From Lineus longissimus (Eukaryota; Nemertea; Pilidiophora; Heteronemertea; Lineidae), in assembly GCF_910592395.1 (NCBI RefSeq), contig NC_088316.1:19654001-19718000 (forward strand): a stretch of DNA of 64,000 bases, read 5' to 3'. Shown piece after piece: positions 37,468 to 48,656 of this stretch. The translations under genes were made by a program, and so were the position numbers. The stretch's first letter is position 1; every line of letters begins with the position of its first letter. Under the pieces are notes generated by a model, which worked only from the letters and a program-made list of their open reading frames with translations, did no database searches and was not told where the DNA came from.

Positions 37468-40400
37468 TCATTCATCCTTCAGATGAATATCGTACAGCGG
37501 AGACATGTTGTCGTTATTCATATTTATATAATAAAGCCAATACACCACGTTAAAAAGAGCAAAACTAAGCGGAAACACAACTTTGGCCATGTTCTCCAAA
37601 CACACGGAACTTTTCACCGTGTGGAGCTTTGCACAGTAGTGCTTGGGTTTAAAGATGGCGACCAACCTCGCGCAATTCGACACCTTTGTTTGTATCGTGT
37701 CCTCGGACATGAACTGGTTGACCTTGCGGTATGGGGAGCTGAGACTTCGGTCGGTAAGGTCTCCGTAGTCCGTTTTGATGAGCTGAAGTCGAGAAGAAGA
37801 TTTGAAAAAGTACAGTCACTGTGGTTAAATGTGTTAAAGAGGTTTACGCTATGAGCATTTTAGGGAAAATGTCCATACTGCATACGTAGAAGAAGTATTT
37901 TGTCTAATTAGCCCCTGTCAAATTAAAGTTCTCGTATTCTTCTTATAGCCACTTGCTACAACAAAGGCATCTTCCATTCTACAATCAAAAGTAGTTACTT
38001 TTCGTACCTTTTTGGCTTTATACCTCTCCTCGTTCTCTCTCTCTCTGAGCGCTCTCAGCCGCTTCTCCTCAGCATAATCCTCCCTCCGAGCTAGAACATT
38101 CGCTACAGCAAACTCGATCATAGCACCGAATACAAAGATCAAACACCCAGCCTGCCAAACGTCTATAGCTTTGATATAGCTGACTTTTGGCAGTTGTCCG
38201 CGGAGGCCGGAGCTCTGGGTGGTTATGGTGAGGACAGTGAGTAGGCCGACGGAGATCCGGGCCGGCGTGGCGTTGACGTCCAACCAGAACGATATCCACG
38301 AGAGGATGACGATGAGCATGGTGGGAATGTAGGTCTGGATCATGTAGTACCCCATCCTCCGATAGAGGGTGAACATCACTGCGATGCAGTCGTAGTCTCC
38401 TTGAAATAAATGATAGTTGACATTGATGAAAATACACTGTATTAGTGATCGCCATTCCGAGAAATGTTGGTGATACTGTGAAAAAAGGTATGGTGAAAGT
38501 GACGATAATGGTCGTTGTGATATGGTTATGGTTCAACAAGGGTCTGTCATGCTTTGTAGTCTGTATACTAAGCATTGTCCCAAGAACGGGTGTACGCCCA
38601 CAAGCTTTAGATAATGGTATCATCTACGTAAGCGAGTCCTACCTGTGTTATAAGTGTGGGTGCATGTATGAAAAAGCTCCTTGCCGAAGTCGAATTCGGG
38701 CAGTTCTAGTCCTTTCCTCTTCTGTATTGGGTTCTCCTTCCTCCAGGTTAGGGACAAGTCCGTACTTGTGTAGCCAACTGAAAAGAAATGGAGCCAGCAA
38801 CGAGTGCGAGGAAAGAAGTTTGCCATGTGGACATTCATCGGTTATCATGTTGAAGTTTACAGATTCCGGTCACCTTGGGAGGGAACATGTCGTTAGCCTG
38901 ACATGACTTTCATGATCACCGCCATGGCCACAGGTAGGTGATAGTGCATCAGCCTTGCCACCCGGCAGCGATTTCCTCTCAAAAACCCTACTTTACCGAG
39001 GCTTTGGATACGCCATCCTCGTATACTAGGGCCAGTTCTTGCCCTCTTCTCGCACACATCACTGGCATGAGCTCGGTAGTGCCGAGTGAAAGGCCCTGAC
39101 GTTAATAGGATGTGGATACGTTAGCTGCAGCAGTTGGTTTGTGGATCTTGTTGAGTATCGTCGATAAACAAGTGACTTACAACTTTCAATGAAGAGTTGG
39201 CAGGTCTGGTTATCCATCGGGTACTTGGCCAGGTAGAATGGACAGGAAAGGGTCAAAGACACTCTGAAACGATAAGATTCGCTAGGCTCAAAAAGGCATT
39301 AGAATCGCCCCGATGTTTGCACAGGGTGAGAAAAGTCATATCCAAAGTCCTTTCCTGGTAAATCATCAGCAAATCTAACCGTCTTTTAACTTGTCGAAAC
39401 TGAAGCTTATACCTAGTAATACTATTTCTGCCTACCTCTGACTGTACAAGATGGTCCCATCAGGCTCAATCCAGAGGAGCTTATTCGGCGTGGTTACGTG
39501 ATGGATAGCAGCCACTTTCTCGTTCACGAAGAAGGTATCTGGAACCCAGAGCTCGCTGTAGTGCGAGTGACCCAGGACTATAGGCTTCTTATAGTTCACG
39601 TTGCGGAACTTGAGACGTTCATCCTTCCACATTTGTCGGAAGAACACATCCATGGTGTACTCCTAATGGAAAAAGATACAATAATACAACAGGATTGATC
39701 GAGCTCATGGTAGTTAGCATGATGACGTCGATGACTGGACGATGACATGACGACGATGACAAAGACAAATACGACGATGATGAAGACACTAATGATGAAG
39801 ATGATGATTACAACGACGAGGATGTAGCTCTGGTGATGTCATGGGTTTAAATTCTGAAGATTTTGCCGACGAAAAGGACCTACTCTACGACTTCTGGATT
39901 GGTCAAAAGGACTGTGGTCTTAAAAACAGTGCATTTAGAAGATGGGGAATTGAAGACACTGGTTGCTTGTCAGAAACCAATAGTTGTCATCTTCATGCCA
40001 TACTCACCATGTTAATCTCGCTCACTGAGCTGAAGTCATTGATGAATAGGTCACAGGTGACCAACACTGGAATGTCTGGGGAATAATAAGAAAACTGTAA
40101 GCTGCATTCATGACAAGAGGAGAAGATGTTTCAATGGCAATGAATGTGTTGGCACGGCGGCATTCTCAAGTGTCTCTTGCTGCGACATTTACCAGTATCA
40201 GGGGAGAACCGATGGCCTTGGATGTATGAATACCAGCATGATAACACCGTCGGTAAGATAGCGATAAGAATGATTCGGTATGAATCATGATTTGGTGCAA
40301 ACCAGCGAACTCGCCAACTGAGAGCATTTTGAATCTTGGAAGATTTGTACCTGGTGTCTTGGCTCCTGGCCGGACCTTCTTCTCATAACCAGTGAGCTGC

Positions 40401-40796
40401 CGCTTGATGAAGGCGTCCAACTCGAAGGAACTCCTCATAGGCGAGGTTGACTGTGGTTGTGAATAAATGGACAATGTATCTTTCGTCCTGGAAGGAGGAG
40501 ACAGTTATTCACAATTATCAAGCTTATGTGTATTTTTGCCATTACTAATGATGATAAATGCAGTATCTTGATACGAGTAGGGCATACCACAGTCTTTTTA
40601 TTGAAAGACTCTTGTCACATCAGGTGCTAGGTAACCATGTGTTCATGTATTCTGTCCATTTGGAATCATTATCGTCCGCCACTTACTCTGTACTGATGAC
40701 GGTCGCTTCGGTACTGTTGAGGTACACCTCGACGACCATTGAAAGTAACAGCAGCAGTCGGGAAATCATGGTGACTGGATTCCAATATGCAGACAT
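37468..40796 (-). CDS. Glycine-receptor-like Cys-loop chloride channel
   Basis: Ligand-gated anion channel subunit at the cell surface. Eight exons in minus order: 40796-40687, 40487-40351, 40075-40008, 39662-39436, 39263-39181, 38777-38643, 38399-38008 and 37782-37468; all phases agree, 488 residues. In order: signal peptide (ISRLLLLLSMVVEVYL), loop D FFRQMW, Cys-loop CPFYLAKYPMDNQTC, ESFGYTSTDL, loop C with a second Cys pair CTHTYNTGDYDC, TM1 after RRMGYY, TM2 PARISVGLLTVLTITTQSSG, TM3, a short basic intracellular loop and TM4 (VVFPLSFALFNVVYWLYY). PAR before TM2 is the anion-selectivity signature. The second loop-C disulfide is typical of glycine receptors. The start was chosen by the signal peptide; an upstream in-frame ATG at 41033 is unlikely to be used. 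Confidence 0.92.
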
Positions 40797-42707
40797 TTTG
40801 GGGAGGTATTGAGCTGAAGAGAAATGAAGTTCTGATATGTACCCGGTAGATGAGCCGTCATCTTGACCCATCAAGCGTATAGCCAGTTCATTCAAGTGAT
40901 TCAACATTTGTTGGTTGACCGAGGTATCGATGTGAATTGATTGTGTATCGTACATATTGTTCATTCTAAGCTGGGGTAGAACTGGCATGATTTCACTTGA
41001 AACATGGTGTGTACAGCAGAAATACAATTTCATATAGACATGATGCCTCCGTGTTACAGAGTGTGTAATTACAACGAAGCCGTTCTAATGGTATAATTTC
41101 CCGTCACCATCCCGGGTAATGATGGTTTGATAATAGGAATGGGCTACAAACGACTTAGCGCTATACGTCATCTGGTATTTCAGGATGCAATCTGTGGGAA
41201 AAAACTACGGTCAGCAGTGAACAAAACCCACCTGTTGACGTCGTCGTTGAGGCTGATATAAAAATGAGCTTGCATTTGCAGTTTCCCCCTTGGTAAGACG
41301 ATCCTTCCAATGGTTTTAATGTGATATCAATTTGACTCCCTGTAATCCATCTCACTACATACAAGATCTAATAGATCTAACAAATAAAAGTAGTACTTGC
41401 CTGTTCAATGACTTATTCGCTCATACCAGCAGGAATATCGCCCTCACTGCGGTCGTAGAGTTCTAACTTCAGGAGTTTGGGAAAACACTTCGACAATGCC
41501 ACCGCTTTATCAGTCAATCCTCCTTTAAATTCCGCCAGAAAAAATAGATATCTGATCCGATTAAAGAAGCCTTGATGAGTAAATCCGCTCCGCCTGTATA
41601 AAGAATGGTTTCGTTATATGAAGCCAGAAATTCTATACGAATCCCGCTAGCGACGAACCTTATGATCACCGAAGCAATTGTGGTGATCCCTGTGATCCGT
41701 CCTCCTAGAGCCAGCAGTGCCAACTGGCTCCTCCACGTAGCCTTACAGTGGCTACCATCGAAACATTGGCCAAGCGGTTCTTCATCGCCATCTGTGACAG
41801 CAGTTCTCGTCAAAAGGCATCCTTTCGCATGGTTCTTTTTAATGAAAATGCTTTGCATTTGACGTCTAACGTTCAGTGCTACTCATTAGTACCAGGCGCA
41901 AGTATACTATGAACCTTGATGTCCTAGCATTGATGCTTCACTCATGATGACATTCGCCGAAAACAATTTGCCATTCTCATTAGAATGATGCTACCGAGCC
42001 GGTGGAATGGCAATTAACGTTAGAGAAAAACCCCTCAAAATTAGCTTTTGACATATCGCCAACATGACCAACGTTAACATCAAGAACTAGTCGATGTCAA
42101 TTCATAGTAAAAGATGTTGGCACCTTCGGTTATCCAGGGATTGCCATAGGAATTAGAGGATTACAGGATAAGAAAAGTTATTGCCGACATTGGAATACTT
42201 AACAGTTTTCATATTGGGACATTTGTTGCATTTCGCCAGTATGAACTGGGCAGCTTCCGCACCACGACCTGAGTGTAAACCGTATGAGATTTTGAAACGA
42301 TTGAGATAATTCAGTTACGTGTTGGTCATCAGTGTACCTCCGAGTAGGGGAGTTTCGTCGTGATTACAGTTGGTCGCCATGGACAATGCAAATCAAGCTG
42401 CCATCTCTCGTGTTGTGTCGCTGATAATGAGTAAGTACTGACAAAAGTTTTATGGTACAATAGTTTTAATGGTTGTCACCGATGAACTGTATCTGTACAT
42501 GATAGACCATAAACGTAGGAAGGCATAAAACAGGAGAAGAAGAGTCAACGCATGCGAATTCTGCTACAAATCGGTTATACTAATCACAAACAGTCGTTTG
42601 TGAGAGATCACCAATCGCATTTTCGAATTGGCCTCAACCATCTTGCGCCTATTTTGATGAGACTGTCTTGAGGTGATGGCGCAGGTATGATCATTACTTG
42701 CAGTAAA
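40797..42707. other. Noncoding: upstream of the channel gene
   Basis: Promoter or 5' UTR of the channel and intergenic sequence. A 114-codon minus-strand open frame at 41514-41858 has no family features, and I do not annotate it as a gene. Confidence 0.5.
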
Positions 42708-45700
42708 TCATATCGTCCCGAGTTGAAATTTGACAACCTTCTGCCTCTCTAAAGAAGGTCTCGTGTCGGGTGGAAGATACATCTGCTTGAATATCCGTTC
42801 CCTTTTTTCCACTTTCCCAAACAATCTGTCCTTGTTGTTGTAGTCACTGATCTGACCCAATGGGCGACCACTCCCATCCCTCTTCAAATGTTTCGTTGGT
42901 GCCATAAGTGATGGATTGTAACACCGCTTCTTCGGCCAAGGAGACCCAGATGGAATAAAGGAACGCAACCTATGGTTTAATCGTTTAGAAACGCTTGGAC
43001 TACTGTTCAGGCCTCCAATGTTACTTGCAGAGGTCACGAGAGAATCGCTGTTGCGTCGCCGCCTGGTACTCTCTTTCAGAGATGGCCAACTCCGAACAGA
43101 CGACAATGGGCTGTATGAACTACTTCCGGTTGATGAGCGACTGCGCAAACTGTCGCAGTCCGTCTCGGAGAAACTGGAATAGGATGTATAAACTCTTATA
43201 CGATCCCAGTCGCTGTGGCTACCAGGCGATTCAATCGACAACGCATCAGAGAGGCTGTCAGTTGTCAGCGGTCGTCTCATTGGACTGCCGCGACCATTGC
43301 AGAAAAGGGGGTTTTCTTTGGTTGTTGGTTTATCTAGTTCTGGCATTGGAACTGTCACGGCAGTAAGGATTTGGGAGACCTCCTCTTCTGACTCGATATC
43401 AGTTGAATACGTGCCTTGGACGGTTTGATTATCCTCTTCTGAGGAGTAGTTCGATGTCTCCGAGTCCAAGATACTTGGTGACGAGCTCTCAGTGCTGCTG
43501 TGGCTGAGTGCAGCCTCGCCAGCGGAGTACCTCTGCCGAAACAAGCTCCCGTCTAACGACGAAAGTGACGAGTTGAATGCGTCGCTACCGTAGAGCTCGG
43601 CAAGGATGTCTTTGGGATCTTTGGTGAAGGCACCGTCTTGTCCTCGCCGTTCTGCGTCGGGCAGACCAGGTTCGTTTGACTTCAGATGGTCGCGGTAATC
43701 CTGCGGACCCAGAGTTGACAGTATTGATGATTCCTCTGAATAGATTGTATCCAAGTCCCTCGTCGTGGCTTTGATTTCCTCTATAGCGCTTGGGATGTAG
43801 AACAGATCCTTCGTATTCGCATACATGTACTTTGACAGTTTTTGGTGACGAACAAGATTTGGTTGCTGTGTGATATTGGAAGCGAGTCCGCTTTCAAGGG
43901 AACCCGCACTAGAGGGAGCAACCGGTCTCACCGTAACCTTTAATTCATGTAGCCTTATTGGATTCCCGCGCAAACTACACGCATTACATCGCGGTAACAT
44001 TTCATATGACGCTACCGGGTCAGCGACTGGGACGAGATCTGGAGCTTTATCGTCGTTATCCGAGTCCGGATGAGGCAAGCTAATACCAGCACATAGAGTA
44101 CTTCTCGTAACTGGTCCGTGCACCGAAAATTTGCGAGAGTTCGATGCATCAATGTCAGAAAATGCCCACGCCTGTTGTAACCTTGACGCACGCTTGTACA
44201 TGGCTTCTTTTGGGTACGTCATCTCGATTCCTATTGTCCTTGCACCCACAAGTGTAACCCCCGCGTCACGTTTCCGCTGCGGGTCATACCCATGTGTTTC
44301 TTGGATTGTTGTCTTGTACAAATTCTTAGGCCCTCTTTTCCTTATGTCTCTACCGCATCTGAGCGAGGTCACGAAACAGAAAATAGGCAGGACAGTAATT
44401 GTTGCAATATTGAAATACAGAAGCACACGCATGTCTAATATCCATTCAGCAAAACCTGTTGATATCACAGCACAGGCGAGTGTCACACCCGAGAGAGTGT
44501 AACCCCAGAGGTGCTTGAAGCTCTGGAGGAATATCCGGCAGACGTTCGTTGTTGTGCTGAACTCCTCTTCAACAAACCTCTGAGGAAGCCATTCATAGCG
44601 CTCCTGTAACAGGGCGACGAATATTCTCACCAGTCTGACAGTTCCAACCATCACCTCTGCCGTGAATTGAATAATCGATGCCAAAATCTCGGGGATCAGG
44701 AACAGAATTGTTTTCGGCCGTTTCAAAACGGAAGCGACCTTTGGCACGAGCGTTATTGTTGCTATGGTGAAGATGAAAGGTAAATAATGATCAATGAATA
44801 TGTGATGGGGGAGTGTTGCATGAAGGATGAGATATATCAACCATATTGGTTTGACGAACATGGCTCTGACGGAGATGCTACAAATATAAAAAGTACAGAA
44901 GTCCATAGTCAAGGGGGTCCGCAATCGAGTCCGTTTATATCTGCCCCGCTGGACACACCTTTGGAGCAATCTGATTGGCCCTCCAATACAACAGAAGAAA
45001 TGCATAGCTAATTTCAAATCACCGAGGTTCCAGCGTCTCACGCGGCTGTTCCATGATAAGTAGTTGTACGGTGGTTTCTCAGCAAAAGACACGGTGGACA
45101 CGTAAAGTGGTTTCAAAATTGCCGCCTCGTATGTGGCATGGCTAAGCACATTTATCGGTATTTTTTCCAATAAATTACAGGATTTCCCGATGACCTTTTG
45201 AATATAAGATTTATTATGAATAAGACCCTTCCCAAAGAATCCACACTGGTTAAAGATCGATCCCATAACAGAGAGATACGGCGCTGCAAATTGTTGCCGT
45301 ATCTTTTGAAGAGCCATGAACAGCGTGTCCTGGCACGTGACGGCATCAAACTCTATTGCTGGTTGGAAGATTGTCCTGTGCGAGTTGCCAGCAGCTATCC
45401 GAAGCAGACGATGCAGATTACCGGGCTTGATTTCACTGTCGCCATCCATAACAAGAGTGTAATCGTAGCCACGCCCAAAGATGTTCCTGACATCCTCTGA
45501 AGACTGAAACATCTCCCGGCTCCCGTCCCTGGCGTATATCCCATAAAGATCACGATCAGTGTAGGTAAAAGCCGTAAGGTATCCCTCATTCAGCATCATC
45601 AAATCCTGGTACTGGCCACACTTCTTCAGAACCCTGCTCACACGATGCACGCACATGAACTCGAAGGACAATCGTTTACAAATGAAATTCAAATTGTCAT

Positions 45701-46277
45701 GGACGTACCACCAACCATATCTCTTCTCAATAACCTCCCACAGGTTTTCAAACCTGGTGAGTGGTATTTTGCTGAAGTTCTCTTCTAAGAAAGCACTCCC
45801 CTCCATTTGTAGCTCGTGGAATATCAAAGCCCTGTATCTGTCCCGACACTGTAACTCGTATTCCTTCAGTTCACTGTCTCTTGCGGCGCTCACCAAAACA
45901 GCACACACGTTTTCACTGATGTTACCCATGTATGCTCTGTACATATTGGCATAGCAATCATCAATGTGGCTCTTGTTGTAAGCCAGTAAGTTATAGCTTA
46001 TGATGCACATAACATTACTCGCATCTTCTTCTTTGTACCTGTCTTTCCAGCAGCAACTACAGAGGAGACAGACTGTCACTAGAGACTTAGCCAAACATTC
46101 CGTGATGTCTATAAGAAGTACACAGATGCAGACCAGCACTGATATTGCGTGTGCTTGATTTCCAGGGGAAGCTTCCTTCCATGCGTCCACTTTGGTATTC
46201 AGGATGACGAGAGCCACTGCCCCGCCGTACAGCAGCACCCAGAGCATGAAAAAACTGGCAGCACCGAACTTGGCCAT
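42708..46277 (-). CDS. Single-exon membrane glycosyltransferase, OpgH/MdoH- or cyclic-glucan-synthase-like
   Basis: Uninterrupted 1189-codon frame. Two N-terminal hydrophobic segments (about residues 8-27 and 43-75) precede a GT-A type domain, about 88-430: ISYNLLAYNKSHIDDCYANM, YDYTLVMDGDSEIKPG (the D-x-D at 278-280), FNQCGFFGKGLIH, INVLSHATYEAAILKP and SRVRRWNLGDL (the RxxRW site). Several more membrane segments (about 445-640) follow, including LVPKVASVLKRPKT and LIPEILASIIQFTAEVMVG. From memory, motif order matches bacterial OpgH (MDADS, SHDFVEAAL, RDRRWCQGNLQ) and the GT84 part of NdvB (SHDLLEG, RRHRWIRGD), which make osmoregulated or cyclic beta-glucans. Residues about 690-1189 are Ser-rich and disordered, unlike bacterial enzymes. 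Asp in the SHD motif is Ala here. Intronless among spliced neighbours, so transfer or retroposition is possible. Substrate unknown. Confidence 0.8.
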   Translation of the reverse strand: MAKFGAASFFMLWVLLYGGAVALVILNTKVDAWKEASPGNQAHAISVLVCICVLLIDITECLAKSLVTVCLLCSCCWKDRYKEEDASNVMCIISYNLLAYNKSHIDDCYANMYRAYMGNISENVCAVLVSAARDSELKEYELQCRDRYRALIFHELQMEGSAFLEENFSKIPLTRFENLWEVIEKRYGWWYVHDNLNFICKRLSFEFMCVHRVSRVLKKCGQYQDLMMLNEGYLTAFTYTDRDLYGIYARDGSREMFQSSEDVRNIFGRGYDYTLVMDGDSEIKPGNLHRLLRIAAGNSHRTIFQPAIEFDAVTCQDTLFMALQKIRQQFAAPYLSVMGSIFNQCGFFGKGLIHNKSYIQKVIGKSCNLLEKIPINVLSHATYEAAILKPLYVSTVSFAEKPPYNYLSWNSRVRRWNLGDLKLAMHFFCCIGGPIRLLQRCVQRGRYKRTRLRTPLTMDFCTFYICSISVRAMFVKPIWLIYLILHATLPHHIFIDHYLPFIFTIATITLVPKVASVLKRPKTILFLIPEILASIIQFTAEVMVGTVRLVRIFVALLQERYEWLPQRFVEEEFSTTTNVCRIFLQSFKHLWGYTLSGVTLACAVISTGFAEWILDMRVLLYFNIATITVLPIFCFVTSLRCGRDIRKRGPKNLYKTTIQETHGYDPQRKRDAGVTLVGARTIGIEMTYPKEAMYKRASRLQQAWAFSDIDASNSRKFSVHGPVTRSTLCAGISLPHPDSDNDDKAPDLVPVADPVASYEMLPRCNACSLRGNPIRLHELKVTVRPVAPSSAGSLESGLASNITQQPNLVRHQKLSKYMYANTKDLFYIPSAIEEIKATTRDLDTIYSEESSILSTLGPQDYRDHLKSNEPGLPDAERRGQDGAFTKDPKDILAELYGSDAFNSSLSSLDGSLFRQRYSAGEAALSHSSTESSSPSILDSETSNYSSEEDNQTVQGTYSTDIESEEEVSQILTAVTVPMPELDKPTTKENPLFCNGRGSPMRRPLTTDSLSDALSIESPGSHSDWDRIRVYTSYSSFSETDCDSLRSRSSTGSSSYSPLSSVRSWPSLKESTRRRRNSDSLVTSASNIGGLNSSPSVSKRLNHRLRSFIPSGSPWPKKRCYNPSLMAPTKHLKRDGSGRPLGQISDYNNKDRLFGKVEKRERIFKQMYLPPDTRPSLERQKVVKFQLGTI

Positions 46278-46418
46278 CAGGGAGATGTTTACACCAGGTT
46301 GATGACTGAAACGAAATAAGTCCTGAGAGCGTTATACTCGTTCTTTTCATAAAACAACTTTAACCGGAAGTCCAGCAATATAACGTTGATCATTGGTTAG
46401 CTCCCTTTGCCCATACTG

Positions 46419-46716
46419 TCTGAGCGGAACAAGCATGACAGGTGTCTGAGTGACGAATATCTGAGCGGAACAAGCATGACAGGTGTCTGAGTGACGAATA
46501 TCTGAGCGGAACAAACATGACAGGTGTCTGAGTGACGAATATCTGAGCGGAACAAGCATGATAGGTGTCTGAGTGACGAATATTTGAGCGGAACAAGCAT
46601 GACAGGTGTCTGAGTGACGAATATCTGAGCGGAACAAGCATGACAGGTGTCTGAGTGACGAATATATGAGCGGAACAAGCATGATAGGTGTCTGAGTGAC
46701 GAATATCTGAGCGGAG
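46419..46716. repeat. 41-bp minisatellite, about 7 copies
   Basis: Unit TCTGAGCGGAACAAGCATGA followed by CAGGTGTCTGAGTGACGAATA, repeated with very few changes. It begins about 140 bases upstream of the glycosyltransferase start codon, in its 5' UTR or promoter. Because 41 is not a multiple of 3 and the unit lacks stops on the minus strand, all three minus frames read open through it; these frames are artefacts. Confidence 0.95.
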
Positions 46717-47439
46717 GTTTCATATTCTTGCTTGTGCTAGGAAACAGGTGAATGAATTGGCCCTACAAGCTTGATTCTCTATTCATGTAGATCTGACTTC
46801 CCCGCCCCACGAAAAAGCCCACCCAAAAATGAACAATGTAACTATTCAACAAGGAATGAAAACGTGCTTACCTATTACTGTTTAAGTCAAATGACTCTGT
46901 GAGGTTAGTCACCGCGGCCCAAATGCTAACAGAATATCAGCTAATCACGTGAGCAACTTGTTTTTACCAGATGAAGTGATATGCGGTAGCTAGTTCACTG
47001 TAGCCAGCATCGATCTAGGCAAATACGTCATGCAGAACTAAACGTTTTGTTCCAACATGTCAACTACAACTGCCGACGGACTACTCGAGACCCGAGTAAA
47101 AAGGATTCTTAACACAGAGAGACGTGTCAGTCTATCTTTAAGTGTTTCCACACAATCAGCGGAAACTCGCAGAAACAGAAACACTCAAAAACGTTACACC
47201 GGTTTTAATAATATAGATAATAGAAAATAGGAATAATGGCTGAACATTGTAATTACTAATTGAATAAATTGGGATAAAACGAGTTGATACACAAGTTTAT
47301 TCTTTAAATTGTCAAGATGTTATACATATCAGACTTTGGCGAGGACTGTCTAAAGTTGATGAAGCCACTCAGTTAACATTAAGATCTTCATACCAATCCA
47401 GAAATAATCGAGGAAGGACGAAGATGACGTCTGATTCGT
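46717..47439. other. Noncoding between minisatellite and secreted-protein gene
   Basis: No gene. A minus-strand AATAAA at 47296-47301 probably ends the transcript of the secreted-protein gene. Confidence 0.5.
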
Positions 47440-48656
47440 CTATCGCCTCGCCGTGTTCTGCGCGCAATCAAAAGCAAGTATATCTTGGATGTACTGCTTC
47501 CCTTCTGCAGACTCCGGGTCCAAGCCAGCATCGAGTAGCTCTCTGGTCGCCACCATGATGATTTCCGCCCCCTCTTCATCTGTGCATTCATTGGTGAGCT
47601 CAGCTGGCACCGTCTCACCGGAAGGAGTCTCCTGAACGGCAGCGCCCTCCTCATTCGATGACTGCCATGATCCCACGATGGCATCGAATGCCAACGCGGC
47701 GGCGCTCTCTGCAGCCGCCGATAAAACTCCCTCAATGATGACATCTTTGTACTGCTTCATGGTTTCCAGAGCCTGGTTAAGCTTACTTTTTTCTGCTCCA
47801 GGAATATCTGGTCTTCGTGGGGTAGTTTCTGTTGGTAACTTCGGTTCGTCTGTTGGAAGGCGCGTCTTGACGTCATCGCCCATCAGCTTCTTCGTTGCTG
47901 TTGTCTGACCATTCCTTGTGCCAGTGGTTCCTGATGGGAGACTGCCTGGGAGCTTAGGACGCGTGGATCCTCCGGTGCTTGGGCCAGGAAGGACAGGTCT
48001 TCTGCCAGTGCTTGGACCCGAGTTCGTCGACGTGCCACCTGTTGAAGATCCGGTTCGGGTTGGCGATGACCCAGCTGACGGTGAGGAACTAGTTATCTGG
48101 AACGGAGACCAAGAAAAAGTCGTCAGTATTTCGAGTTTGGACATGATCTACAGGTTGCAAAGGGTCTCGATTATGCTAACCAGCAATCTTTATTTGTCGT
48201 CTTCCAACATCCGATGCGTCGGACTACTTTGAAATCTCATTTGCAAACAGTGTAAAAAAGCAGCGAAAATGAGTTTGAACGACTCAAGAGGTTTTATACG
48301 AATGTCCAGAAGGCTCATGTAAGCTGTGAGTACGACTTACGACTTACGAGATGCAAGTTGTGAGTTACGAATTTCGAGTTGCGAAATGCAAATTGGAAGA
48401 CTGGTTGTTATTCGGAGGATAGGAAATATCAAGTTGGCCTATTATATGGAAAGTCTTAACTTCGGACGCAGTGGACCACCAGCCTCGTCTCTCACCCTAA
48501 AGAGGAAGGACGATCAGGTTGACGAAGTGGACTGTCATGTACAGCGAACGTTGTTCCGAACAAGAAAAATATACTCACACGGCCACCACGGGATCTTAAA
48601 AAGGCATCAGTGCCTTGAAGGACCACAAGGGCCACCATCAGAATCGCTACCTTCAT
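47440..48656 (-). CDS. Unrecognised secreted protein with Ser/Thr/Pro-rich linker
   Basis: Two exons: 48656-48579 (26 codons, donor GTGAGT) and 48096-47440 after TCCGTTCCAG, phase 0, 244 residues. Exon 1 encodes a clear signal peptide, MKVAILMVALVVLQGTDA. The next 90 or so residues are low-complexity Ser/Thr/Gly/Pro/Arg, likely O-glycosylated. The C-terminal 120 residues are mostly helical and acidic (LNQALETMKQYKDVIIEGVL, AAAESAAALAFDAIVGSW, IIMVATRELLDAGLDPES), with two cysteines (NECTDEE and FDCAQ) that could pair. I know no family for it. It could be a matrix or mucus component, or a lineage-specific secreted peptide precursor. Confidence 0.75.
48462..48505 (+). repeat. Dispersed short repeat, copy 4
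   Basis: CGGACGCAGTGGACCACCAG then CCTCGTCTCTCACCCTAAAG; inside the intron of the secreted-protein gene. Confidence 0.6.

Noticed and set aside
41514-41858. 114-codon minus-strand frame upstream of the channel gene
   Set aside because: No recognisable features and no credible splice borders linking it to the channel.
42708-46277. Calling the large single-exon protein a chitin or hyaluronan synthase
   Set aside because: The expected EDRxL and QRRRW motifs and the usual chitin-synthase spacing are missing; SHxxxEAA plus RRWNLGD fits OpgH/NdvB better.
46419-46716. CRISPR-like array
   Set aside because: Units are directly adjacent without distinct spacers, and the genome is animal; it is a minisatellite.
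46347-46723. Three long minus-strand open frames with repeated LFRSDIRHSDTCHACSAQ
   Set aside because: They are the three readings of one 41-bp minisatellite without stops, not a protein.
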